Shown here piece by piece: positions 8,227-15,954 of a stretch of 38,035 nt of DNA. The stretch lies in assembly GCA_035635575.1 (NCBI GenBank), contig DASQAV010000024.1, positions 1 through 38,035 of the forward strand, written 5' to 3'. Position 1 is the first letter of the stretch; every line of letters starts with the position of its first letter. Under the pieces are notes generated by a model. The model searched no databases and was not told the origin of the DNA. It saw only the letters and a list, made by a program, of their open reading frames with translations. Position numbers and translations under genes: made by a program. This DNA comes from WS-7 sp035635575. Its GTDB lineage: Bacteria > Eisenbacteria > RBG-16-71-46 > SZUA-252.

Positions 8227-8434
8227 CTCGCCCCGCGCCGGCCCCCTGAATGAGGTCCCCGGGGCTTCCGGCCGCCGCAATTCCTGGTGCGCGTTCACAT
8301 TCCCACGCCTTGGTCAGGGGACCGAATTCCATGGCATGGGAATTGTTAGCCATTGTAGAGAAAGGGAAACGGGGACAAGGCCAGACGAGGTGCCCCTGCA
8401 CGCCGGCCCCCAATTCCGGAGAGGATTCGTTCCT

Positions 8435-8830
8435 ATGAAAGCCGGAGAACTCATGACCCGTAAGTTCGAGACCGTCCAGGCAGACGCCGGGGTCGAGGAT
8501 GTCGCGCGCAAGCTCCGCGATTCCGACCTCGACGTGCTTCCCGTGTGCCGGGACGGAGCCCTGGTTGGGCTGGTGACGAACGGAGACCTGAGCGCGCACG
8601 TCGCTCCCTGGAGACGGCGGGCCGAGCCGACGCGCGTGTCCGATGTGATCTCGCCCGACATCCTGTTCTGTTTCGAAAACACCGAGGTCAACGAGGCGGC
8701 AAAGCTCATGCGAGAGAGTCGCATTTCCCGCATCCCGGTGCTCAACCGCAGCAAGACCGTGGTGGGAGTGCTCGCGTTGAAGGACATTCCCGGCGAGAGT
8801 ACCTCCCGCAAGACGCAAGCCGCTATCTAG
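8435..8830 (+). CDS. CBS-pair domain protein
   Basis: 131 residues from an ATG preceded by GGAGAGGA. Two CBS motifs cover the whole chain: residues about 1-55 (MKAGELMTRKFETVQADAGVEDVARKLRDSDLDVLPV...LVGLVTNGDLSAHVA) and about 70-125 (VSDVISPDILFCFENTEVNEAAKLMRESRISRIPVLNRSKTVVGVLALKDI). Free-standing CBS pairs bind adenine nucleotides and usually act as energy or stress sensors. It is the first of three plus-strand genes; the third encodes a nucleotide-carrier-like membrane protein, which is suggestive but not proof of a link. The start was chosen by the ribosome site; a longer frame from 8336 is unsupported. Confidence 0.9.
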   Translation: MKAGELMTRKFETVQADAGVEDVARKLRDSDLDVLPVCRDGALVGLVTNGDLSAHVAPWRRRAEPTRVSDVISPDILFCFENTEVNEAAKLMRESRISRIPVLNRSKTVVGVLALKDIPGESTSRKTQAAI

Positions 8831-8966
8831 GATCGACGCTCTGCCTCGCTGGGGGGATTCACCTCGGGCTGGGGTTTCAGAGGCTCCTCCAGCGAGTCCG
8901 GCGACTCCCCCGCTCCACGACATCCCACCCCCCGCGGAGAGCGCCCGGCTCTTCAGCGAATACAAG

Positions 8967-9308
8967 GTGGCGGGATCGGTCGTGAAGCCCGAAGATGTGT
9001 TCACGGAGCGGGTGTTCCATTTCATCCACATGCGCCTCTGGTTCGGCGGAGGCGAGTTCTTCACCTACGCGGTCGGGCCCGGCTCCAAGGTCCGCCTGAT
9101 CGATCAGGTGAAAATCGACCTCAAGCGGTACGGGATGCCGCAGGTCGATCAGAGGAAGATCCCGATCCCCGAAACTCACAAGACGCAGCCGCCGCCGCTG
9201 GAGGAGAGCACCGTCCGGAAGAACACCACGCAGAGCGACTCCACTTCCGCGGGGAAGCGTCTTCAGTCCAAGCCGCCGCCGGGAAAGGTTCGTGGGGAGA
9301 CCCGATGA
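8967..9308 (+). CDS. hypothetical protein, start uncertain
   Basis: 113 residues if the GTG at 8967 is the start. The core (VFTERVFHFIHMRLWFGGGE, FFTYAVGPGSKVRLIDQVKI) looks like a folded domain, and the C-terminal 50 residues are Pro/Thr/Lys-rich and probably disordered. The same frame is open back to 8781 and reads a proline-rich segment followed by SARLFSEYKVAGSVVKPEDV, which also looks coding, yet it contains no ATG, GTG or TTG. Either a rare start such as the CTG at 8841 is used, or the sequence has an error. I recognise no family. It ends 34 nt before the NTT-like gene and is probably co-transcribed with it. Confidence 0.6.
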   Translation: MAGSVVKPEDVFTERVFHFIHMRLWFGGGEFFTYAVGPGSKVRLIDQVKIDLKRYGMPQVDQRKIPIPETHKTQPPPLEESTVRKNTTQSDSTSAGKRLQSKPPPGKVRGETR

Positions 9309-9342
9309 GGCGCGGCAGAAACCGACAGAACCAGGAGGATCC

Positions 9343-10773
9343 ATGAGCTCGACGACCGTAACCGCGGCGCGGGGGGGCGACGTGCCGCACCGGGGAGAGC
9401 GAGGGTTTCTCGACCGCGTTCTCAACATCTTCGCCGACGTGCGCGCGGGGGAGGGCCTCACGGTTGTTCTCCTGATGACGAACCTCTTCCTGATCCTCGC
9501 GGGCTATTATTTGCTGAAGACCATCCGCGAGCCGCTCATCCTCGCTTCGAAGGGAGGCGGGGCCGAGGTGAAGAGCTACGCCGCGGCCGCGATCGCGGCG
9601 ATCACCATGATCCTGGTGCCGGTGTACAGCTCCCTGGCTTCCCGTGTGTCGCGCGTCCGGCTGATCAACGGGGTGACCCTCTTCTTCATCGCCTGCCTGA
9701 TCGCCTTCTTTGTCCTGAATCAGGCAGGGGTCCCGGTCGGAGTTCCCTTCTTCATCTGGGTCGGCATCTTCAACCTGGTCGTGATCGCCCAGCTCTGGGC
9801 ATTCGCCAACGACATCTACTCCGTGGAGGAGGGCAAGCGGCTCTTCGCCATCGTGGGATTCGGCGCCTCGCTGGGAGCCATCGCCGGTGCGTTCTTCACC
9901 GGGCAGCTCGTCAAGCAGTACGGGCCGTACCCCTTCATGCTGGGAGCGGCGGCGCTTCTCGCGATCTCGATGGTGATCACGAACCTCGTGAACAAGCGCG
10001 AGAAGCGGGGCCAAGGAAGCGACGTCACGCCGGGCGATCGTGCCGAAGCCAAGGGCGCGCCCGCGGCGGCGGATCGTCCCGGGGAGGATCGCGTGCGCGG
10101 GAGGAGCGGGTTCGCACTGGTCCTCGGCGATCGCTACCTTCTTCTGATCGCGGGTCTGATGCTTCTCAGCAATCTGGTCAACACGAACGGCGAATACATC
10201 CTGGGAAAGACCGTCGTGTCGCTCTACAGCCAGATGCACGGAGCCGCGGCCGCGGGAGGCATCGGCGAGAAGAAGGTGATCGGAGAGTTCTACGGGAACT
10301 ACTTCACCGTGGTGAATATCCTCGCCGCGCTCGTCCAGGCGCTTCTGGTTTCGCGGATCATCAAATGGTTCGGAGTGCGCGGAGCCCTTCTGGTACTGCC
10401 CCTCATCGGGCTCATCGGCTACGGAGCCATGGCGTTCGTTCCGATTCTCGCGTTCATCCGCGGGGCGAAGATTGCGGAGAACTCGGTCGACTACTCGCTC
10501 CAGAACACGACGCGCAACGCGCTCTATCTACCTACGAGCCGCGAGGCGAAATACAAGGCGAAGCAGGCCAACGACACCTTCTTCGTCCGGTTCGGGGACG
10601 TGATCTCAGCCGGAATGGTCTTTGCGGGAACGGTCTGGCTGGGGTTCGCGCCGAAGCACTTCGCGCTGGTGAACATCGCGCTCATCGCGGTGTGGCTTAC
10701 GATCGCGGTGGCGCTGGGACGGTGGTTCCACAAGCTGGAGCCGCCGGAGACCCGGGGCGAAGCGAAGGCCTAA
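9343..10773 (+). CDS. NTT (ATP/ADP translocase)-family membrane transporter
   Basis: 476 residues from an ATG with an ideal AGGAGGATCC ribosome site. About twelve hydrophobic segments are visible, split by a charged loop at residues about 215-255 (NKREKRGQGSDVTPGDRAEA). N-terminal features include LFLILAGYYLLKTIREPLIL, and the C-half has RIIKWFGVRGALLVLPLIGL and ENSVDYSLQNTTRNALYLPT; these are hallmarks of the TLC/NTT carrier superfamily. Parasitic bacteria use NTTs to import host ATP; homologues in free-living lineages have unknown substrates. The gene overlaps the opposing hydroxylase gene by 4 bp at its end. The substrate cannot be read from sequence alone. Confidence 0.85.
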   Translation: MSSTTVTAARGGDVPHRGERGFLDRVLNIFADVRAGEGLTVVLLMTNLFLILAGYYLLKTIREPLILASKGGGAEVKSYAAAAIAAITMILVPVYSSLASRVSRVRLINGVTLFFIACLIAFFVLNQAGVPVGVPFFIWVGIFNLVVIAQLWAFANDIYSVEEGKRLFAIVGFGASLGAIAGAFFTGQLVKQYGPYPFMLGAAALLAISMVITNLVNKREKRGQGSDVTPGDRAEAKGAPAAADRPGEDRVRGRSGFALVLGDRYLLLIAGLMLLSNLVNTNGEYILGKTVVSLYSQMHGAAAAGGIGEKKVIGEFYGNYFTVVNILAALVQALLVSRIIKWFGVRGALLVLPLIGLIGYGAMAFVPILAFIRGAKIAENSVDYSLQNTTRNALYLPTSREAKYKAKQANDTFFVRFGDVISAGMVFAGTVWLGFAPKHFALVNIALIAVWLTIAVALGRWFHKLEPPETRGEAKA

Positions 10774-11447
10774 GGCTTCAGGAAGCGCTGTCCCCACCGG
10801 CTGTGGCGGCGGGCGACGTCCTTCGAGGATGCGGGCGTGACGCGGGCCTCGGGCATCTTGGTGACCAGGGTTCCGAGAACAAGATCCGCGAGCGGGAGCA
10901 GCACGTTCAGGTTGCGGTTCATGTGGAAGTGATGGATCTGGTGGTGCTTCTTCAAGAATTGGAACCACCGGGACCGCTCGATGAAATCCACCCGTGGCTT
11001 GTGCATGAAGTAGTGCAGCCCCTCATACCCCGCGTAGTACGCCGTGATCGTCGTGCCGAACGCGATGAGGAACGCGGCGTACGGCAGGCCGAGCTCGAGC
11101 GCGGCCAGCCCCCAGGCCAGGAGCGCCCACGGAACCAGGTTGATGGCGATCAGGATCGGCGCTCCCCACCACTGGAAGTGCAGCGCCTCTTCCTGCTCCT
11201 CCTCCACGACGTGGAAGGTATCGTCGAACTTGCAGAGCTGATGGTGGATCAGCGTGTGCGTCGTGAAGCAGTCCTTGGGCAGCCAGGGACGGTGCAGCCA
11301 GTAGCGATGAAAGGCCCATTCGAAGAAGCTGGACTGGATGACCGAGATGAGGAAGCCGGCGGCGATGGTGATGGCGATGGCGATCAATGGGTACCCTCGA
11401 TTGGAGTGCGAAGTTCTTCTTCTCGCACTATCGGCGGTTCGGCGCAC
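10770..11447 (-). CDS. sterol desaturase / fatty acid hydroxylase superfamily protein
   Basis: 225 residues from a GTG start; no ATG is available before the catalytic core. Hydrophobic helices (LIAIAITIAAGFLISVIQSS, APILIAINLVPWALLAWGLA, LPYAAFLIAFGTTITAYYAG) surround the di-iron histidine clusters HRYWLHR, HTLIHHQ, EGLHYFMHK and HHQIHHFHMNRN. These integral-membrane enzymes hydroxylate or desaturate lipids with oxygen; the lipid cannot be told here. It lies 40 nt downstream of the class V aminotransferase gene on the same strand and probably shares its transcript. Confidence 0.88.
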   Translation of the reverse strand: MRRTADSARRRTSHSNRGYPLIAIAITIAAGFLISVIQSSFFEWAFHRYWLHRPWLPKDCFTTHTLIHHQLCKFDDTFHVVEEEQEEALHFQWWGAPILIAINLVPWALLAWGLAALELGLPYAAFLIAFGTTITAYYAGYEGLHYFMHKPRVDFIERSRWFQFLKKHHQIHHFHMNRNLNVLLPLADLVLGTLVTKMPEARVTPASSKDVARRHSRWGQRFLKP

Positions 11448-11487
11448 GAACTCAATGCCATTCGCGCTCGGCCATGAAAACTAGGTA

Positions 11488-12663
11488 TCAGATGGTAGAG
11501 GAAGGAGTTTTCGCGGAAATCGCGGCGGCGAGGCGTTCCACGTCCGCGATGTCGTTGTAGACCTGCGCCGAGACGCGCGTCCAGAGCCTCCCCTTCCAGG
11601 CGTGCAGCTGGACTTCGATCCGGTCTCGAAACAGGAGCGCGTCGCGTATCCTGGCCGCGTCCTCGCTCGAGGAGCCCAGGCGATCGGGTAGCGGCACCGT
11701 GGCCATGGTCCCCACCATGTCCTCCGGAAGCTCGTACGGCGTGTTCCAGCGCCTGCTCAGGATTCGCGCCGCTTCCCAGGCCACCCCGTGATTGTGCGCG
11801 CGCATCGCTTCCATCCCGAGCTCGCGCATGAACGAGATCCCCTCCGGAGCCGCGAGGTACGGGGTGGGGTCCTTCGTGCCGACCCAGTCGAACTCCGCGG
11901 TGAATCCCTTCTCCAGGCCCCACGAGATCACCGGGGGATGAAGGCCTTCCTGGCGTTCCTTCGTGGCCCAGAGGAAGGCGCTGCTTCTCGGAGCGTGCGC
12001 CCACTTGTGGAGATTTCCCACGTACCAGTCCGCGCCGATCGAAGGCACGTCGAGGTCGATGGCGCCCGGCGCGTGGGCGCCATCCACCACGACCGCCACG
12101 CCGCGCTCCCGGCAACGGGCCACGATGTCCGCGATGGGCAGCACCAGGGCGCTCTCCGAGGTGACGTGATCCATCACCGCGAGGCGCGTCCGGGGGCCGA
12201 TCGCGGCGAGCACCGCCTCGGGAAACGCGGAGGGTCCGCGCGAGGGTGGCGGAAGCTCGACCACGCATACCCGCGCGCCGCGGGCGCCCGCGTGGAAGGT
12301 CGCGGCGTTCTTGATGGCGCCGTAGGCCTGGTCGGTGATCAGGACCTCGTCCCCCTCCCGGAGGTCGAAGGAGCGGAGGACGGCATTGATCCCGGTGGTC
12401 GCGTTGTCGACGAACACGAGATCCTCACCGCGGGCGCCCAGGAAGGAGGCGACCTCTTCCGCGGCGGCGCGCATGCGGGGAGGCGACGGGCGCGGCATCC
12501 CCACCGCCGTGGAGGAGAGCTCGCGCAGGAGGAACCGGGAAGGCTGCCGCTCGATCTCGTCCCGGATTCTCTGTTGCGCCTCGAGCACGCGGCGGGGGGG
12601 AGCCCCGACCGTCCCGTGATTCAGATACGTGATCGCGGGATCGAGGAGCCAGTGCGCCAGCAT
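11488..12663 (-). CDS. class V aminotransferase (isopenicillin-N-epimerase/EgtE-like)
   Basis: 391 residues from the ATG at 12663. A TTG at 12723 would add 20 residues, but it would sit almost at the predicted transcription start. Fold type I PLP enzyme: LLDPAITYLNHGTVG N-terminal motif, substrate/phosphate loop FVDNATTGINAV, cofactor aspartate in VVVDGAHAPGA, and Schiff-base lysine in VGNLHKWAHAPRSSAFLW (K220 in this numbering). The family includes isopenicillin N epimerases, hercynylcysteine sulfoxide lyases (EgtE) and cysteine desulfurase relatives. No ergothioneine genes are present in the window, so the substrate is open. Confidence 0.88.
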   Translation of the reverse strand: MLAHWLLDPAITYLNHGTVGAPPRRVLEAQQRIRDEIERQPSRFLLRELSSTAVGMPRPSPPRMRAAAEEVASFLGARGEDLVFVDNATTGINAVLRSFDLREGDEVLITDQAYGAIKNAATFHAGARGARVCVVELPPPSRGPSAFPEAVLAAIGPRTRLAVMDHVTSESALVLPIADIVARCRERGVAVVVDGAHAPGAIDLDVPSIGADWYVGNLHKWAHAPRSSAFLWATKERQEGLHPPVISWGLEKGFTAEFDWVGTKDPTPYLAAPEGISFMRELGMEAMRAHNHGVAWEAARILSRRWNTPYELPEDMVGTMATVPLPDRLGSSSEDAARIRDALLFRDRIEVQLHAWKGRLWTRVSAQVYNDIADVERLAAAISAKTPSSTI

Positions 12664-12731
12664 GGGGCGGCCGAAGTGCCCGGCACCGGGAGCTGCGGAT
12701 GGGAGGTTCGGAAGCGTTTCCAAGTGCCCGC

Positions 12732-12737
12732 ATTATA
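12732..12737 (-). promoter_or_regulatory. TATAAT -10 box for the class V aminotransferase gene
   Basis: A perfect TATAAT on the minus strand lies 69 nt upstream of the ATG at 12663 and only 9 nt upstream of the alternative TTG. No matching -35 hexamer is clear. In a GC-rich region a perfect box is unlikely by chance, and its position favours the ATG start. Confidence 0.35.
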
Positions 12738-12777
12738 AGGTCCCCCGAGCCGGTCGATCTCGCGTATTCTCCGGCGC

Positions 12778-14208
12778 ATGCCATTTGCTTCCCTGGGGCT
12801 CTCCCCGCCCGTCGTCAAAGGCGTGCGCGCGGCCGGATACGTCGAGCCCACTCCCATCCAGCGAAAAGCCATTCCGATCATCCTGCAGGGCCAGGACCTC
12901 ATCGGCGCCGCCCAGACCGGAACCGGAAAGACCGCCGCCTTCGTGCTGCCCATCTTGACAAGGCTCCTGGGAGGCCCGCGCCGCTTGCGCGCGCTCGTGC
13001 TCACGCCCACGCGGGAGCTCGCCGCCCAGGTCGAGACGAACGCGCGCGACTACGCGCGCTTCACCGACCTGAGCGTGGGCGTCGTCTACGGCGGCGTCCC
13101 GCTTCCGCCGCAAGAACGGATGCTGAAGCAGCACGGCGTGGATTTCCTCGTGGCCACCCCCGGACGTCTCCTGGACCTGCACGACCGCCTGGCGCTGCGG
13201 CTCGATTTCATCGAGACGCTCGTGCTGGACGAGGCGGACCGGATGGTGGACATGGGATTCGCGCCCGACCTGAAGCGCATCCTCCGGCTCATGCCCAAAG
13301 AACGGCAGACGCTCATGTTCTCCGCCACGATGCCGCCCGAGCTGAACCGCGTGGCTAACGAGGCGCTGCGGAACCCCGCTCGCATCGATCTGGCCCCGCC
13401 TCAGCGTCCGGCGGCGGGCATCACGCAGGCCGTGTACCCGGTGCCGCGCCATCTCAAGACCGATCTCCTCGATTCCATGCTCTCGCGGTCCGAGGTGAGC
13501 AGCGTGATCGTGTTCGCGCGGACGAAGCACGGCGCCGACAAGCTCACGCGGGATCTTCAACGCCGCGGGCATTCGGTGGCCACGCTTCACGGCAACCGCA
13601 GCCAGAGCCAGCGCGAGCGAGCGCTTGGTGATCTGAGACGGGGCCGGGTGCAGGTCCTGGTCGCGACCGATATCGCCTCGCGGGGGATCGACGTGGAAGG
13701 GATCACGCACGTGATCAACTACGACGTGCCGCACGCTCCCGAGGACTACGTGCACCGGATCGGAAGGACCGGCCGCGTCGATGCGGTCGGAGACGCCTTC
13801 ACGCTGATCTCCCCCGAGGAGATGAAGCAGCTGAGCGCGATCGAGCGCTTTCTGGGCCGCGCCGTTCCGCGGGTCATTCTTCCCGACTTCGACTACAAGC
13901 GGCGCCCCTCGGCGGGCAGCCCCGCCGGGGCGCGCGCGGGGACGAACCACGGAAGTGGAAGGCCGCGTGGCGGCTCCAACGGCCCGGCGCCACAACGGGG
14001 GCGTGCTCACGCCTCGGGTGGCCACGGCCGGTCGCCGGCCTCCGGAGACGGGCGCGGACGCGGCCATGGGTCCTCGGGGCAAGGGGGCCAGGGACGCCCG
14101 AACCACACCTCCTCGGCACGAGGCGGCGAGTCTCCAGAGTCCCCGCAGCACGGCAGACGTCCCCGAAAGTCGCACGGGATGGACCGGCGGAATCGTCGCA
14201 GGATCTGA
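12778..14208 (+). CDS. DEAD-box RNA helicase (RhlE-type) with RG-rich tail
   Basis: 476 residues. Helicase core motifs in order: F-A-S-L-G and Q motif PTPIQRKAIP (about 3-33), motif I AQTGTGKT (45-52), PTREL, TPGR, DEAD (151-154), SAT (182-184), then the second RecA domain with VFARTKHGADKL, TDIASRGIDV and HRIGRTGR. The last about 110 residues are a low-complexity Gly/Arg/Ser/His tail (GRPRGGSNGPAPQRGRAHAS...), typical of nonspecific RNA binding and condensate formation. It remodels RNA structure, for example in ribosome assembly or RNA decay. The lipoprotein gene follows after 10 nt. Confidence 0.95.
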   Translation: MPFASLGLSPPVVKGVRAAGYVEPTPIQRKAIPIILQGQDLIGAAQTGTGKTAAFVLPILTRLLGGPRRLRALVLTPTRELAAQVETNARDYARFTDLSVGVVYGGVPLPPQERMLKQHGVDFLVATPGRLLDLHDRLALRLDFIETLVLDEADRMVDMGFAPDLKRILRLMPKERQTLMFSATMPPELNRVANEALRNPARIDLAPPQRPAAGITQAVYPVPRHLKTDLLDSMLSRSEVSSVIVFARTKHGADKLTRDLQRRGHSVATLHGNRSQSQRERALGDLRRGRVQVLVATDIASRGIDVEGITHVINYDVPHAPEDYVHRIGRTGRVDAVGDAFTLISPEEMKQLSAIERFLGRAVPRVILPDFDYKRRPSAGSPAGARAGTNHGSGRPRGGSNGPAPQRGRAHASGGHGRSPASGDGRGRGHGSSGQGGQGRPNHTSSARGGESPESPQHGRRPRKSHGMDRRNRRRI

Positions 14209-14218
14209 GAAACCGCCG

Positions 14219-14707
14219 ATGAAGGGGCTCCTTCTTCTCGCCGCCCTGATCGCGGCGCTCGCCGCGAGCGGATGCGCGAAGAAGGACCATCAGGCCGAGG
14301 CCGCGGTGCTCAAGAGCGCCATCGAGGCCAAGGGCGCGCAATTCTCGGACGCCTTCGCGAGGCGTGACGTTGCCGCTATCGGCGCCCTGTACGCGGCGGA
14401 CGCCGAGGCGCTGCCGCCCGGGCTCGCTCCCGTGCGTGGACGGCTCGCGATCCAGGACATGTGGAAGGGCCTCCTCTCGATGCCGGTGGGCCGGATGCAG
14501 TTCACGACGCTGGAGGTGGACGGCAACGGTGCGACGGCGTGGGAGTCGGGGCGCTACACCCTGATGGCGACGAACGGAAGCACCATGGATCAGGGCAAGT
14601 ACATCGTGATCTGGAAGCACGGCCCGGACGGCTGGCAGCTCTACCGCGACATGTGGAGCTCCGACACGCCTCAGGGAACGCCCTCCCCCACGACCGCTCA
14701 CCCGTAG
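14219..14707 (+). CDS. lipoprotein with SnoaL/DUF4440-like domain
   Basis: 162 residues starting at MKGLLLLAALIAALAASGC, a lipoprotein signal with lipobox LAASGC and acyl cysteine C19. The mature part is a single SnoaL/NTF2-like cone fold of about 130 residues (KSAIEAKGAQFSDAFARRDVAAIGALYAADAEALPP..., then DGWQLYRDMWSSDTP), as in DUF4440 proteins. These bind small molecules or act as small enzymes, and the function is not predictable. A longer in-frame opening into the helicase tail is spurious. The gene ends with a 10-bp overlap of the opposing DadA-like gene. Confidence 0.85.
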   Translation: MKGLLLLAALIAALAASGCAKKDHQAEAAVLKSAIEAKGAQFSDAFARRDVAAIGALYAADAEALPPGLAPVRGRLAIQDMWKGLLSMPVGRMQFTTLEVDGNGATAWESGRYTLMATNGSTMDQGKYIVIWKHGPDGWQLYRDMWSSDTPQGTPSPTTAHP

Positions 14708-15954
14708 CGTTCCGGCCGTAGCGCGCCCACGTCGATCGACGTGGGATCCCCCGAGACGATCTCCGAGACGACCTTCCCCGTGATCGGCCCGAGGCTCACC
14801 CCCATCATGGCGTGTCCCGACGCGACGACCACGTTGGCCGCGCCGCGGAGGCGTCCCACGTACGGCAATCCATCCGGCGTGCAGGGGCGAAGCCCGCACC
14901 ACGGCTGGCACTCGGCGAACATCTCCGGACGGAAGGCGGGAAGGTAGCGGGAGAGGGAGCGCGTCATCCCGCGAATGCGGGGCGGGTTGATGCTCAGATC
15001 GTACCCGGCCATCTCCATCGTGCCCGCCACGCGGAGCGCCTGCCCCATCGGTGTGATCGCGACACGCGCCTCTTGCAGAATGATCGAGCGCGTGGGCAGC
15101 TGAATCGGCGTGGGAAGGGTCAGGCTGTAACCCTTCCCGGGCTGCATGGGCAGACGCGCGCCGAGCGAGCGCCCGAGTTTCGGCGTCCAGGATCCCGCCG
15201 CGAGCACGAACTCGTCTCCACCCACCTCTCCCCGGGACGTGACGGCCGCCGCCACGGAATCCCCCCTCCGCCGCAGCTCGAGGACCTCCGACTCCCATGC
15301 GAACGTGGCACCGCGCGCCTCCACGAGCCGCGTGAGCGAGGCGACGAGCTTCGACGGGACGAGGTGCGCGTCCAGGGGATAGAGGACGCCTCCGAGAACA
15401 TCGAACGTCACGAGAGGCTCGAGGCTCTGGACCTGGCCCCGGGCCAGCACCTCGGCCGGCATCCCCAGCTCCCGCGACCGGGCCGCGAGCGTCCCCTCCT
15501 CCTCCAGGCCCCGCTCCGTGCGCAGGAGGAGCAAGAGCCCCTCGCGTCTCAGTCCGAAAGCATTCTCCGTGAGCTCGGCCAGCTCCTCGAAGAGCGACCG
15601 GCTGGCGAGGTTCAGGTCGCGCAGGAGCGGGCCCGCCCGGCGGGCGCGCGCCGGCCTCGAGGCGCGCCAGAAGTGGAACATCCAGGAAAGGAGACCGGGG
15701 TCGAGACGAGGGTGAACGAAGAAGGGACTCTCCGGATCTCCCATCCACCCCAGCGCCTTCCGGACGATCCCCGGCGCCGCCAGCGGAAGGAAATGGCTCG
15801 GCGAGATGAATCCGGCGTTTCCGAGCGAGCAGCAGTCATGGCCGGGCCCGCCCCGCTCGAGGATCGTGACGCGATGGCCCCGCTCGAGAAGATAGTAGGC
15901 GGAGGAGAGCCCGATCACGCCGGCGCCGCACACGACCACGTGCCGGCGGGTCAC
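14698..15954 (-). CDS. DadA-like FAD-dependent amino-acid dehydrogenase/oxidase
   Basis: 418 residues from a GTG at 15954 that overlaps the upstream stop by 4 nt (GTGA), so translation is coupled. The N-terminal Rossmann motif VVVCGAGVIGLSSAYYLLERG with the following ILERG binds FAD. The segment SLGNAGFISPSHFLPLAAPG and the C-terminal block GLRPCTPDGLPYVGRL...NVVVASGHAMMGVSLGP are typical of D-amino-acid dehydrogenases. D-amino acids or imino acids such as hydroxyproline are the likely substrates. A long upstream in-frame extension is only open frame opposite the lipase maturation factor gene and is rejected. Confidence 0.88.
   Translation of the reverse strand: MTRRHVVVCGAGVIGLSSAYYLLERGHRVTILERGGPGHDCCSLGNAGFISPSHFLPLAAPGIVRKALGWMGDPESPFFVHPRLDPGLLSWMFHFWRASRPARARRAGPLLRDLNLASRSLFEELAELTENAFGLRREGLLLLLRTERGLEEEGTLAARSRELGMPAEVLARGQVQSLEPLVTFDVLGGVLYPLDAHLVPSKLVASLTRLVEARGATFAWESEVLELRRRGDSVAAAVTSRGEVGGDEFVLAAGSWTPKLGRSLGARLPMQPGKGYSLTLPTPIQLPTRSIILQEARVAITPMGQALRVAGTMEMAGYDLSINPPRIRGMTRSLSRYLPAFRPEMFAECQPWCGLRPCTPDGLPYVGRLRGAANVVVASGHAMMGVSLGPITGKVVSEIVSGDPTSIDVGALRPERYG

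Noticed and set aside
6039..8249. 736-codon plus-strand frame across ku-ligD
   Set aside because: It lies antisense to two clearly identified genes, with low-complexity composition and no ribosome site.
8831..8966. Frameshift joining the CBS protein to the unknown 113-residue protein
   Set aside because: The CBS pair is complete and ends normally, and nothing in the reading supports a programmed shift; a rare start or a sequencing error for the second gene is simpler.
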